This document shows, piece by piece, positions 8,986-17,763 of a DNA stretch of 55,204 nucleotides (within the stretch, counting starts at the first letter, position 1; every line of letters starts with the position of its first letter). The DNA is taken from NCBI GenBank assembly GCA_020632665.1, contig JACKFC010000032.1:1-55204 (forward strand), given 5' to 3'. The position numbers and the translations under genes were made by a program. This DNA comes from Deltaproteobacteria bacterium (GTDB lineage Bacteria; Myxococcota_A; UBA9042). Under the pieces are notes generated by a model. That model did not search any database, had not been told where the DNA came from, and was given only the letters and a program-made list of their open reading frames with translations.

Positions 8986-10071
8986 TCACTGTTCGGCTGC
9001 GGGCTCGGCAGCGGGTTCGGCTGCGTCCCGGCCGAGAATTCGGTTGTAGAGGGCACGGATCTGCTCGGCCTCCGGCAGTCGGAGGCGGTTGGCGTCGCGC
9101 CAGGCGAGGGCTAGCAGGCTGGCGATCTCGTCGGCGTCTTCTCGTCGACCACGCCTCGCCAGGTTGATGGCGAGGTTGGCTCGGGCGACAAGCAATGAGC
9201 GCACGTCGCCCAGGCGTTCGTAGACTGGCAGCTGCTCCTCGCGTCGGATACGGAGCGCCTCGTCGAGCTCGTCTCTGGCGTAGAGGACGTCGGCGATTTT
9301 GCCCATGGTGACGGCCTTGGAGCGCACGTCGCCCAGGCGCTCGTAGACCGGTAGCTCCTCCTCGCGTCGGATGCGGAGAGCCTCGTCGAGTTCGCCGCGG
9401 TCCTGCAGGATGTCAGCGACCTGCCCCATCGCGAGCGCGGCGCCGCGCACGTCACCCACCGCCTTCAGCGACGGCAAAATCTCGTGCTGCAGCACTCGCA
9501 ACCCGGCATCGAGATCCCCGCGCAGGCGCATATCCATCGAATCCACCAGCTGCAGCCGCGCGCGTTCGGCCTCACGCTGCTGCGGCTGACCGTCCGGCAG
9601 CAGCGCGACATAGCCACGCACGCTCCACAAATCTGGCGCCTCGTCTGCGAGGTGGCCGAAGAGCCAGCCGGGCAAGATGAGGACCAGGCTCGCGTCGAGG
9701 GCAGTGGCGATGCGGTCGCGCGCCTCGTTGCAGCGTCGCAGCCAGTTGCGCCACGCAGAGGCATCGCGGGGGTCGGCGTTGGCAGCGTCGACGACAACGC
9801 CGCTACCCTTTGCCGTGTCGTCACGCAGAAGCGGTCGCAGCAGTGCATCGATCAAGTCGGTAAAGCGCACCGGTTGCAGCGGCAAGCGCATCGGCGCCGC
9901 CAGCCAACTCAGGCGAGTGTCGTCCGCGAGCGCCGCGACGATCTGCTCCCGCAAGCGGTCACAGGCAACGGGACCTGCGACCTGAATGGGGTGGAAGTGG
10001 AAGCCGACGCCGAGGCGCAGCACGTCCGCGAGCCGTTGGGCGACGTCGTGCTCGGTCGGTGTTTCGCTCAC
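8986..10071 (-). CDS. TPR-repeat partner of the P-loop ATPase
   Basis: Starts at GTG 10071, overlapping the TGA of the ATPase gene (GTGA), so translation is coupled; 361 aa. Residues ~1-165 form an alpha/beta domain with LVLILPGWL and APDLWSVRGYV, a pattern seen next to TPRs in bacterial STAND-type proteins, though no P-loop is visible here. Residues ~180-330 are tetratricopeptide repeats: two 40-residue units are almost identical (GELDEALRIRREEELPVYER and a near copy), matching a 120-base direct repeat in the DNA at about 9202-9275 and 9322-9395. The C-terminus is AAEPAAEPAAEQ. Such repeats usually hold a protein partner or sense a ligand; with the ATPase it probably forms a two-protein sensor. 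No effector domain is recognised. Confidence 0.82.
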   Translation of the reverse strand: MSETPTEHDVAQRLADVLRLGVGFHFHPIQVAGPVACDRLREQIVAALADDTRLSWLAAPMRLPLQPVRFTDLIDALLRPLLRDDTAKGSGVVVDAANADPRDASAWRNWLRRCNEARDRIATALDASLVLILPGWLFGHLADEAPDLWSVRGYVALLPDGQPQQREAERARLQLVDSMDMRLRGDLDAGLRVLQHEILPSLKAVGDVRGAALAMGQVADILQDRGELDEALRIRREEELPVYERLGDVRSKAVTMGKIADVLYARDELDEALRIRREEQLPVYERLGDVRSLLVARANLAINLARRGRREDADEIASLLALAWRDANRLRLPEAEQIRALYNRILGRDAAEPAAEPAAEQ

Positions 10072-11378
10072 GGCGTCCTGGCGTCGTCCGAGGTCGCCAG
10101 CAGCTCTCGCGCCGCAGGGTGCACGTCGAACCAGGGGCGGTCGTTGTGATACGCCAAGATGACCTGGGCTCGGACCAGGCGATCCAGCGTGTGCAGCTGG
10201 CCCTCCTGTGGCCGCACCGCACGCTCGGCCGCGACGCGCGCGACGATCGGCAAGTCGTCGGCGAGGACCATGCGCTGGAGCTGGTCGCTGAACTCGTTGC
10301 ACACCCGGTCGACGTCGCGTTCGTCCAATGGTGCGTCCTGGACCGCGTGCACCGCCATCTGCAGCAGGTGCACCAGATCGCGCGGGTAGCCGCCGGAGAG
10401 CCGGATCAGGCGCGTCACCGACATCAGCCACTCGTCGCCGAAGAGTTGGCGCAGGCCATCCTCCGGGATGCGGCGCCGGACGATCTGCAGCGCGGCCTCC
10501 AGCCCTGCGCCGTGCATTGCGCCATCACGCGGCGCATCCCGGCCGTAGAGCTTGATCATCGGCATCACGTCGACGTCCTGGCGCATCCGCCAGATCAGCG
10601 CCAGCGGCACGGTGTAGACGACGTGTACGGGCAAGACCAAGTCTTCCGCCTGAGCGACGAACGTGCGCTCGGCGCTGTCGAGGACTTGCAGCCAGTTGGT
10701 CGAGATCCCCCGCAGCTTCTCCAGCGAGTCGACGATGACGAGCAGACCGGCGAAGCCCGAGTCCCTGGCCCGCGCTTCGAGTTCGGTCAGACGCTCACGG
10801 ACCTCCGCGATGAAAGCGCGCACCCGCAGCGATACGTTGTTGCGCAGCCGCGCACGCAGGTCGTCCCGGCGCCGCAACTCCGCAACGACCTTGGCGACGC
10901 CAACGGAGGCTTCGAGCTTCTGCAGCTCCACGTCGGTGCTGCTGAGCCACTTCCAAAGCCGCTCCATCGCGCCGGTGGCCGAAGGGGCCGGGCCGCAGAC
11001 GCGCGAGACCTCGGCCTCGGTGGCCTGGACCACCGCGAGCATCAGGTCCGGCACGTCGATCGGCGCGTCGAGGTCCAGCAGGTCCTCGGCCTTCGCGATG
11101 ATGGGCAGCAGCTTGCAGGTGTGGTCCTGACGCAGGTGCTCGGCCAGCCGCAGTAGGTCGGTCGACTTGCCTGAGCCCGGCAACCCTGTGACGAAGCGAC
11201 AGAGAGGGCCGTCCGCCAGCAAGAAGTGGTTGGCGATCCGGTCGACCCACACGGCACCGCGTGGCCGCTCGCCGTCGATGCAGATGGCGTCGATCTCGAC
11301 GTTGCGATCGTCGTTCGGCGCCAGCGCCTCCAGCGGCTTGCAGCGGTTGTAGTAGCGTTGGCGGTCGGCGAACTGCAC
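10068..11378 (-). CDS. P-loop (STAND/AAA-like) ATPase
   Basis: 436 aa from GTG 11378 with GGGAG a few bases upstream. Walker A is GLPGSGKST (residues ~65-73) and Walker B is GLLVIVDSLEKL (~215-226). The region after it (VYTVPLALIW, SGGYPRDLVHLLQ) is the arm/lid region of STAND-like ATPases, in which a sensor-2-type Arg often follows GGYPRD. There is no N-terminal effector domain: the P-loop starts within 70 residues. The TPR gene overlaps its end by four bases. In this class ATP binding normally drives oligomerisation after ligand sensing; a role in defence or signalling is inference. The divergent neighbour is a truncated gene about 110 bases away. Confidence 0.85.
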   Translation of the reverse strand: MQFADRQRYYNRCKPLEALAPNDDRNVEIDAICIDGERPRGAVWVDRIANHFLLADGPLCRFVTGLPGSGKSTDLLRLAEHLRQDHTCKLLPIIAKAEDLLDLDAPIDVPDLMLAVVQATEAEVSRVCGPAPSATGAMERLWKWLSSTDVELQKLEASVGVAKVVAELRRRDDLRARLRNNVSLRVRAFIAEVRERLTELEARARDSGFAGLLVIVDSLEKLRGISTNWLQVLDSAERTFVAQAEDLVLPVHVVYTVPLALIWRMRQDVDVMPMIKLYGRDAPRDGAMHGAGLEAALQIVRRRIPEDGLRQLFGDEWLMSVTRLIRLSGGYPRDLVHLLQMAVHAVQDAPLDERDVDRVCNEFSDQLQRMVLADDLPIVARVAAERAVRPQEGQLHTLDRLVRAQVILAYHNDRPWFDVHPAARELLATSDDARTP

Positions 11379-11486
11379 GAAGGCTCCCGGTCGGCCGAGC
11401 TTCGCACCGACATCGGCATGATAGGGAGGCAGTCGCCGGTTGGGAAGAAAGCGCGCGTTGGTCGCAGCTGGATCGCGGGATGCTGA

Positions 11487-12149
11487 CGACCGGACGGGCA
11501 GCGCTCGTCGACAGCGGCATTCTTCAACATCACCGACGCCTGTGACCCGAAGTTCGGCTGCACCGCGACGGCGCTGGAGTCGGGCGCCCGCGACGACGGC
11601 GACGCCTGCACCGAGAACGACGCCTGCAGCAAGGACAAAGGCTGCGTCGGCACCGACATGACCTGCGACGACGGCGACGAATGCACCAAGGAGGTCTGCC
11701 TCTCGGGCAAATGCGTCTTCCCGCAGCCGCAGGGCTGCGTCCCCAAGGCGAATTTCTCGGTGAAGAACATGACGGTCTCACCGGCGACCGGCACCGCTGG
11801 CACCAAGCTGCAGGTCAAGGTGCAGATGAACAACTACGGCGCGAAGGTGCCGAACGTCAGCCAGCAGGTGATGTTCGAGATCGTGGTCGCCCAGGGTGAG
11901 TCGCTGGCGCAGGGTACGACGGCCGGCATCCACGGTGCGCAGATGAGCTCGGACCTCGGCGCGCCCAACCCGACCGGCACGTTCGCGACCATCAACTTCA
12001 CCGCCGGCAACCCGCCCGGTGGCGACAAGGCCTACGACCGCATCTGTGCCCGGATCATCTATCCCGACGACAGCTGGCCGGCCGACAATGTGACCTGCAC
12101 CAAGTTCACCTGGACGCCCGCGGCCGGTGGCGGTGGCAACCCTCCCTAG
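11487..12149 (+). pseudogene. 5'-truncated Cys-rich secreted protein
   Basis: An open frame begins after a TGA at 11484, with no usable ATG or GTG before 11658. It is already coding in style from about 11517 (FFNITDACDPKFGC) through Cys repeats (DDGDACTENDAC, then TCDDGDECTKEVC). The rest (~110 residues, NMTVSPATGTAG to FTWTP) resembles a CARDB/Ig-like beta-sandwich domain. No signal peptide or ribosome site is present, so the 5' part has been lost. The cut lies next to the start of the ATPase/TPR operon, which suggests that operon entered here or brought the deletion with it. Initiation at ATG 11658 would give only a 163-aa protein without export signal. Confidence 0.7.
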
Positions 12150-12197
12150 CCCCCCGACCCTTGACGGAGGTCGGCGCGCCGCGCAGCGTTCGAGCCC

Positions 12198-12548
12198 ATG
12201 TCGAACCCGCCTGCCGATCCCGCCCCGCCACGCTGCGCCGCCGTCGTCTTCGCCCGCGGCTTCCACCACGCCGGGGTGCACTACGTCGACGCCGACACCG
12301 TGCAGCAGGACGACGCCAGCGTGCGCCTGCTCCGCGAGGGCCGCGTGGTTTGGCAGGGCACCGCCAAAGCCGTAGCGGAGGTGCGCTTCTTCGCCGACCG
12401 CCACGCCGCGCTCGACTTCCACCGCCGGCGCGGACGTGGATTGCAGCAGGCCAGCGGTCCGCGTGGCGGCAGCACGGCCCGGACCGAGCGGGCGGCCTAC
12501 GTCGAGGGCGTGCGGGCGCGGCTGCGCGGCGACGAGGAGGGGGCGTAG
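12198..12548 (+). CDS. Hypothetical protein, 116 aa
   Basis: Small open frame starting at ATG 12198 with strong GC3 bias, basic C-terminal half (RRRGRGLQQ, GSTARTERAAYVEG) and a segment FFADRHAALDFHRR. No motif or family recognised, no signal peptide and no clear ribosome site. It fills the gap between the truncated Cys-rich gene and the convergent DUF4143-type gene. It could be a real cytoplasmic protein; coding is supported only by codon bias and absence of a better frame. Confidence 0.5.
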   Translation: MSNPPADPAPPRCAAVVFARGFHHAGVHYVDADTVQQDDASVRLLREGRVVWQGTAKAVAEVRFFADRHAALDFHRRRGRGLQQASGPRGGSTARTERAAYVEGVRARLRGDEEGA

Positions 12549-12552
12549 CCGA

Positions 12553-14007
12553 CTACAGCGCGCGATCGGCGAGCCAGCCCGCAACCAGGAGCAGATCGGC
12601 CAAGTTGATCGAGCCCGGCGCGTCGCCGTTGGGCGCCCGATGCGGTGCGCCCGGCCACGTCAACCACTGGCGGCCGCGAAATTCGGGCCGCTTGCGCAGC
12701 AACGCCGCGAGTCCCCGCCGCGTATGATTCGGCCCGCTGGCCACCTCGACCGCGATGGGGCCCGTCGCAGTGTCGAGCACGAAGTCGACCTCATCCTTGC
12801 CCTCTCGCCAGTGGTAGAGGCGGCGCCCGGTGCGGACCGCCAACGTCTGCAAGTGTGCCGCGACGGCGTTTTCGTAGAAGCGGCCACGCTCCTGTGCGTC
12901 CGGGCTCATCGCCTTCGAACCACGTTGGAGCACGGCATGCCGGAGGCCACAGTCCGCGAAGAAGATCTTCTTGCCGCGGCGCTGTGTGCGTTCCTCGCCA
13001 CCACCGTAGTTGGGGATCTGGAAGACGAGGTGCGTACTCTCCAGATGGGCAAGGTACGTCGACAGTGTGGGTGTCGTGATCTCGAGCGAAGACGCGATCT
13101 TCTGCGGCGAGACCAGCCCGGTCCATTGATCTGCCAAGATCAGGAGCAGCCGCTCCAAGTCTTCCGGGTTGCGGATCCCAACGTGTAGGAGGAGGTCCTT
13201 GTAGATGGCATTGGTGACGACCTCGTCGCGCATCCGGGCGTGAATGTCCCCAATGGCGCGCTCGCGTCGCCCCTCCAGATCGAGAACGTAACCGGGGAAT
13301 CCAGACGTCAGCAGCGAACCGTACAGATGAGGTTCCGAAACGCCCGCAACAAAGGGAAACTCCGGGCTGCCCTCACAGAGTGCTTCGTGCACGTCGTCCG
13401 TAGCGAACGCTTCTGGAGGACCGAGCGACTCCTGCTCGTGCAGCATCCACGGCGGCAAGTCGACCTCCCGCCAACGACCCGCTCCGCTTTCCGTTCGAAA
13501 ACGCCGCAACATGGACGTCGCACTCGACGTCGCGACCACTTGCACCGGCCAGGCATCGTCGTAGATGGTCTTGAGCCAGAGATCCCAATCCTGCGCGCGC
13601 GTGACCTCGTCGAGGAACAACGCAATGGGGTCTCGCGTCGTCGCCCCGACGCCCACCGCACGTGCCTGCTCGAGGACGACGCCGAGCAACTCGCCCAGCG
13701 AACGCAGGCGCAGCTCGGGATGGTCGAGACGGAGCCACCAAATCGAACGTGGGTTTCGGCCTTCCGCGAGCAGTCGACGCACGGTTTGCTGCATGACGAC
13801 CGTCTTGCCGACGCGCCGTGGACCGACGATGAGCATCCCTCGGCGGTCATCCGACGTCATCGTCGCATGCGACGTACTCACGATCGCGCGCTCGACCGTC
13901 GGAAGCGTCGCCACCCAGCCGGGCGCATCCTCGTGCCACGGCGTCTGCCAGCGCAGAGCCTCGACAACGGGCGCAAGCCCTGCTGCCATCGTCGGGGTGT
14001 CGGCCAT
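12553..14007 (-). CDS. AAA ATPase with DUF4143-type nuclease-like C-terminus
   Basis: 484 aa from ATG 14007; GGAGG lies six bases upstream. The N-terminal AAA_14-type ATPase has Walker A GPRRVGKT (62-69) and Walker B IALFLDEV (Asp133, Glu134). Then comes a winged helix that pairs with DUF4143 (residues ~285-330, LEITTPTLSTYLAHLE) and a PD-(D/E)xK-like fold with Asp408 in EVDFVL and Glu421 in AVEVAS. The Lys that normally follows (E-x-K) is Ala here, so nuclease activity is doubtful. These proteins are widespread, often near toxin or mobile genes, and their substrate is unknown. The upstream leader holds an 18-base palindrome. GC is lower than in the divergent helicase gene. Confidence 0.88.
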   Translation of the reverse strand: MADTPTMAAGLAPVVEALRWQTPWHEDAPGWVATLPTVERAIVSTSHATMTSDDRRGMLIVGPRRVGKTVVMQQTVRRLLAEGRNPRSIWWLRLDHPELRLRSLGELLGVVLEQARAVGVGATTRDPIALFLDEVTRAQDWDLWLKTIYDDAWPVQVVATSSATSMLRRFRTESGAGRWREVDLPPWMLHEQESLGPPEAFATDDVHEALCEGSPEFPFVAGVSEPHLYGSLLTSGFPGYVLDLEGRRERAIGDIHARMRDEVVTNAIYKDLLLHVGIRNPEDLERLLLILADQWTGLVSPQKIASSLEITTPTLSTYLAHLESTHLVFQIPNYGGGEERTQRRGKKIFFADCGLRHAVLQRGSKAMSPDAQERGRFYENAVAAHLQTLAVRTGRRLYHWREGKDEVDFVLDTATGPIAVEVASGPNHTRRGLAALLRKRPEFRGRQWLTWPGAPHRAPNGDAPGSINLADLLLVAGWLADRAL

Positions 14008-14020
14008 GCGACCTCCAATA

Positions 14021-14038
14021 AGCAAGATACATCTTGCT
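14021..14038. promoter_or_regulatory. 18-bp palindrome between divergent ATPase and helicase genes
   Basis: AGCAAGAT-AC-ATCTTGCT has perfect 8-base arms and a two-base centre. It sits 13 bases upstream of the DUF4143-type start, just beyond that gene's ribosome site, and 53 bases before the helicase ATG. Its A/T-richness in a GC-rich region and its position fit an operator or a promoter-overlapping protein site. No cognate regulator is encoded next to it, so the binding protein is unknown; self-regulation by the ATPase's winged helix is possible. Confidence 0.55.
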
Positions 14039-14091
14039 AGTTGAACGGGAGCTTGGTTCCCGACCTTCCCCGCGTCAAGAAGGAGTCGTCG

Positions 14092-16053
14092 ATGACCCAG
14101 CGCACCGCCGGAACCGACGCGCTCGAGCAGCTCGCCCGCCTCTGGCAGCAGGAGGCCGCCGCCGCCCGCGCCCGCGCCGAGGCCGAGCGCGCCGGGCGCA
14201 GCCTCGCCGAACGGGTCGAGGCGGGCGTCGCGCTCGACCAACTCGCGGTCGCCGACCTCTTCGCCGTGCCGGGGCCGCGGATCGGGCTGCGGCTGGAGTC
14301 GGATCGCGACGGTGCGGTGGCCGCGAGCCGCCTTCGACCCGGCGATCCGGTCCTGCTCTGGCGCCGCAGCCCCGAGGAGCGCGAGGCGGTCCGCGGCGTC
14401 GTCGGCCGCCGCGGTGGCCGCCGCCTCGACGTCGTGGTCGACGAGGCCTTCGCCGATACCTTCGACGCCCCGGGCTTCCGGCTCGATCGCGACGCCCCCG
14501 ACGTCACCGTCGCGCGCGGCGCCGCGGCCTTGCGTCGCGCCGTCGAGGCCCGGCCCGGCAGCGCGCTCGGCAAGATGCGCGAGGCGCTCTGGGGCGGCGG
14601 GGATGGCGCGGCTGCGAGCGCCGGCTCCGGCCTCTCGTCCAGCCACGCGGCGGCACTGTCGTTCCGCGACGTCGCGCTGCATCCGCGGCAGCAGCGGGCG
14701 GTGGCGCATGCCCTGGCGGCGGCGCCGGTCGCGCTGGTCCACGGCCCGCCGGGCACGGGCAAGACGCGGGTCTTGGTCGAGGTGGTGCGGCAGGCGCTCG
14801 GTCGTGGCGAGCGGGTACTCTGCGCGGCGGCGAGCCACGCCGCGGTCGATCACCTGGTCGCCAAGCTCGGCGAGGCCGGGGTCGACGTCTTGCGCATCGG
14901 CCATCCCGCGCGCCTCGATCCGGGGACGGTCGACTGCTCGCTCGACGCCCGGCTCGAAGCCTCGGCGGCCGCGCCGATGGCGGCGAAATGGGTCGCCGAG
15001 GCCCGGAAGATCTTCGCCAAGATGGACAGCAAGCGGGCGCGCGGCAGCCTCGGCCGCGACGAGGCGCGGGCGATGCGGACCGAGGCCCGCGGCCTGCTGC
15101 GCGACGCCCGCCAGCAGCTCGCGCTGCATCGCGACGCGCTGATCGAGCAGGCGCGGGTCGTCGCGGTGACCTGCGCCGGCGCCGACGCCGCCGAGCTCGA
15201 CGGGCAAAGCTTCGACCTCGCGGTGGTCGACGAAGCGACCCAGGCCGTCGATCCGCTCTTGCTGGTGCCGCTCGGCCTCTGCGCCCGCGCGGTCCTCGCC
15301 GGCGATCCCGAGCAGCTGCCGCCGACGGTGCTCGATCACGACGCGGCGCGCGAAGGTCTGGGCGTGACGGCCTTCGAGCGGTTGGCCCGCCGCGACGCCA
15401 GCGCCGCCGTGATGTTGGTCCGCCAGCACCGGATGCACGAAGACCTGATGGCCTTCCCTTCGGCGCAGAGCTATGGCGGCCAACTCGAGGCCGACGCCGC
15501 CGTCGCCGCGTGGCGGATCGAGGCGCTGCCGGGCGTGCAGAGCGACCCACTGCGCACCGCGCCCCTGGTGCTGATCGACGCCGCCGGCGCGGGCTGGGTC
15601 GAGGAGCGCACGACCGCGGCCGATGGCGAGCGCGGCAGCACCTTCAACCCCGAGGCGGCGGTGGCGACCGAGCGCGAGGTCCGCGCCCTGCTCGACCGTG
15701 GCGTGCCGGCCGACGCCATCGCCGTGCTCACGCCCTACGACGCCCAGCGCCGGCTGCTGCGGCAGCGCCTGGCCGGGCCGATGGCCGACGGGCTGCGGGT
15801 CGACAGCATCGACGCCTTCCAGGGCCGCGAGTCGCCCGTCGTGGTGCTCGACCTGGTGCGCAGCAACGACGCCGGCGAGATCGGCTTCCTCGCCGAGACG
15901 CGGCGGATGAACGTCGCGCTGACGCGGGCGCAGCGGCTGCTCGTCGTCGTCGGCGACTCGGCGACGCTCGCGGCGCACCCCTACTACGCCGCCCTGCTCG
16001 CTGCGGTCGAGGTCCGGGGCGACTGGCTCTCGGTCTTTGCGCTCACGGACTAG
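14092..16053 (+). CDS. UPF1/IGHMBP2-like SF1 helicase
   Basis: 653 aa from ATG 14092, preceded by AAGGAG six bases upstream; an earlier in-frame TTG (14041) is less likely. Superfamily 1B motifs are in order: Walker A GPPGTGKT (~218-225), a motif Ia region (VLCAAASHAAVDHL), motif II VVDEATQA (~378-385), motif III LAGDPEQLPPTV, motif IV region VRQHRMHEDLM, and motifs V/VI DAFQGRESPVVVLDLVRS and NVALTRAQ. The N-terminal ~200 residues include a coiled region (WQQEAAAARARAEAERA) and a beta-barrel-like part as in UPF1-type enzymes. Family members unwind RNA or DNA 5' to 3'. High GC and codon use match the host chromosome, so it is probably a resident gene. Confidence 0.9.
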   Translation: MTQRTAGTDALEQLARLWQQEAAAARARAEAERAGRSLAERVEAGVALDQLAVADLFAVPGPRIGLRLESDRDGAVAASRLRPGDPVLLWRRSPEEREAVRGVVGRRGGRRLDVVVDEAFADTFDAPGFRLDRDAPDVTVARGAAALRRAVEARPGSALGKMREALWGGGDGAAASAGSGLSSSHAAALSFRDVALHPRQQRAVAHALAAAPVALVHGPPGTGKTRVLVEVVRQALGRGERVLCAAASHAAVDHLVAKLGEAGVDVLRIGHPARLDPGTVDCSLDARLEASAAAPMAAKWVAEARKIFAKMDSKRARGSLGRDEARAMRTEARGLLRDARQQLALHRDALIEQARVVAVTCAGADAAELDGQSFDLAVVDEATQAVDPLLLVPLGLCARAVLAGDPEQLPPTVLDHDAAREGLGVTAFERLARRDASAAVMLVRQHRMHEDLMAFPSAQSYGGQLEADAAVAAWRIEALPGVQSDPLRTAPLVLIDAAGAGWVEERTTAADGERGSTFNPEAAVATEREVRALLDRGVPADAIAVLTPYDAQRRLLRQRLAGPMADGLRVDSIDAFQGRESPVVVLDLVRSNDAGEIGFLAETRRMNVALTRAQRLLVVVGDSATLAAHPYYAALLAAVEVRGDWLSVFALTD

Positions 16054-17029
16054 AGTGGGCAGACCCGACACTCGCGCCGTCAAAGTGACCGAGCCACCTT
16101 CGAAGCTCGGCAAGGGTCTCGTTCAACGTCGGGCGCGCGCCCCAGAACATGGGCCCGATCGCGTCGTAGGCCTGCTGCAGCAGCGCGTGTCGCTCGATGT
16201 CCGCGTCTTGGTTGAATGCCGGATGCGTCGCGTCCAACGCCACACCGACGGCGGCGGCGAGTGCGGTGAGTGAGTCGAACGACGGCGGCAAGTCATCGCT
16301 CGAGGTGCGGCGGATGATGCTCGCGAGATCGTCGAAGTGCCGCACGAAGCCGGCGGGCTCGAACTCCTCGCGGCCCCACCTTCGCTTGATCGCGTCGAGT
16401 TTCTCCATCGCCGTGACCCACGGATGCAGGCACCGAACCGCTCTCGGCCGATTGTCCAGGAAGTGCGCGGCAAGTTGGAGCCTGTGCAAGTGGTCGTGAA
16501 CCCATGACGTCAGGTCGCGTTGGACGGCAGGATCGACCCGGGCAGTTCCCAACTCGAGTAGGACGTAGGGTCGATTGGGATACGCCAACGCTGCGACGAC
16601 GCCCGAAGGGACCACCACGCGAATCTCGGCCGTCAACGCCATGTCTTCCGGGGCGAAGTCGTCGAGTTCCAGCCGACATCCCGGCACGTCGACGAACGCG
16701 GCGATGGCTTCGAAGAAGGCCTTGCGTGCAGCGATGGCCCCCTTCTTCTTGCTCTTCCATGAAGAGGGATCGTGGATGCCTTCTGCGCTGCCGGCTGTGA
16801 CCTTGAGGTCGAGATCTTCCGAGAAGCGTTCGATCAGGCCGAAGCCCTTGCTTAGCGAGGTTCCGCCCTTGAACCAGATCTCCAAGCCCGATTGCTGCAA
16901 GGCCCAAAGCGTGTGCGTGACCCAGTAGTCCTTCTCGACCAGCGCGACCGCGATCCCGACGTGTCGTGCTGCACCGTCGACGAGCGCGGCGAAGTCTTCG
17001 TGCTCGTGCACGAATCGCGGCGCGTCCAT
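16043..17029 (-). CDS. abiEii: AbiEii-type nucleotidyltransferase toxin
   Basis: 328 aa from ATG 17029. The nucleotidyltransferase signature of AbiEii/MenT-like enzymes is clear: KGGTSLSKG (54-62) and RFSEDLDL (68-75), followed by the helical C-terminal half with LDAIKRRW and FVRHFDDL. Known members transfer nucleotides to RNA (for MenT3, to tRNA acceptor ends), stopping growth on antitoxin loss. The start lies three bases after the stop of the AbiEi gene, so the two are one operon. The last few codons overlap the convergent helicase gene by 11 bases. Confidence 0.9.
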   Translation of the reverse strand: MDAPRFVHEHEDFAALVDGAARHVGIAVALVEKDYWVTHTLWALQQSGLEIWFKGGTSLSKGFGLIERFSEDLDLKVTAGSAEGIHDPSSWKSKKKGAIAARKAFFEAIAAFVDVPGCRLELDDFAPEDMALTAEIRVVVPSGVVAALAYPNRPYVLLELGTARVDPAVQRDLTSWVHDHLHRLQLAAHFLDNRPRAVRCLHPWVTAMEKLDAIKRRWGREEFEPAGFVRHFDDLASIIRRTSSDDLPPSFDSLTALAAAVGVALDATHPAFNQDADIERHALLQQAYDAIGPMFWGARPTLNETLAELRRWLGHFDGASVGSAHSSP

Positions 17030-17032
17030 CGG

Positions 17033-17614
17033 TCAGCCGATCCAGACGCCCAGTGCTTGTTCGAGCACGGTCCTGATCGAAACCTCCGCGAATGTTGACG
17101 CGCAAACGAGAAGCGCCGCCACGTCGAACCGGCCGTTCTCCACCGAGGTGCGCAGTCGCTGCGCCACCGTTTCGACATCGACGCCAGCCTGCTCGTGATG
17201 TCGAAGCAGATCGATGACCCTCCACTCCGGCGAGGGGTCGGCCGGAAAGTCGACCCTCCGAAGCAGATAGGTGCGTCCGGCGAAGTGGAATTCTCCGGTC
17301 CGCTTGCGGTTGTAGACGAGCGTCGACGACCAGGCAGCGGTCGCTCCCAGTCCGAGCGGGGTCCAGGTTGGTGGTCCGCTGAATACGAACTCGTCCGAGC
17401 CGAGGAACGCGCGCATCACCGCAGCGTCGTCCGGCAGCTTGGGCCCGAAGAACGATGGCGTCGGACAAGCATAGAGGCCGTGACCCAGCGCGACGAGCGC
17501 GCCATCTCGCACCAGCCGCGCAGCGAGACGCGTCGGGTTGGCGCTCCAACGGGCCAACTCGCGGGTGCGGTACACCGTTCCTGGCTCGAGTTCGGGTTGT
17601 GCTGCCATTGTCAT
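17033..17614 (-). CDS. abiEi: AbiEi-type antitoxin and autorepressor
   Basis: The favoured start is ATG 17614, with GGGAG about ten bases upstream; ATG 17641 in the same frame has no ribosome site. 193 aa. The N-terminal winged helix (TVYRTRELARWSANPTRLAA and LVALGHGLYACP) has the pattern of AbiEi antitoxins, followed by the C-terminal antitoxin domain (DEFVFSGPPTW, YNRKRTGEF, VIDLLRHH). Family knowledge: AbiEi neutralises AbiEii and represses the operon by binding inverted repeats in the promoter. The 11-base palindrome TCTCCCGGAGA at 17625-17635 just upstream of this start includes the ribosome site and may be part of such an operator, though it is short. Confidence 0.85.
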   Translation of the reverse strand: MTMAAQPELEPGTVYRTRELARWSANPTRLAARLVRDGALVALGHGLYACPTPSFFGPKLPDDAAVMRAFLGSDEFVFSGPPTWTPLGLGATAAWSSTLVYNRKRTGEFHFAGRTYLLRRVDFPADPSPEWRVIDLLRHHEQAGVDVETVAQRLRTSVENGRFDVAALLVCASTFAEVSIRTVLEQALGVWIG

Positions 17615-17763
17615 CGGTACGAAATCTCCCGGAGAAAACATACGGTGTACGCGCGAACGCGTCAAGCCATGCGCTCGGCACCTAGCACCTTGACACCACA
17701 GCAACCGCCCCCTGCAATCGGGCCGCGCCGCTGGCGCGACGCAGCGCACCGCGCAGAGGGACG

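Noticed and set aside
9190..9400. 120-base direct repeat as a CRISPR or mobile repeat
   Set aside because: It encodes two adjacent TPR units in frame and has no spacer structure.
14010..16113. Minus-strand open frame continuing upstream of the DUF4143-type ATPase
   Set aside because: It runs antisense to the clear UPF1-like helicase; the true start at 14007 has a ribosome site.
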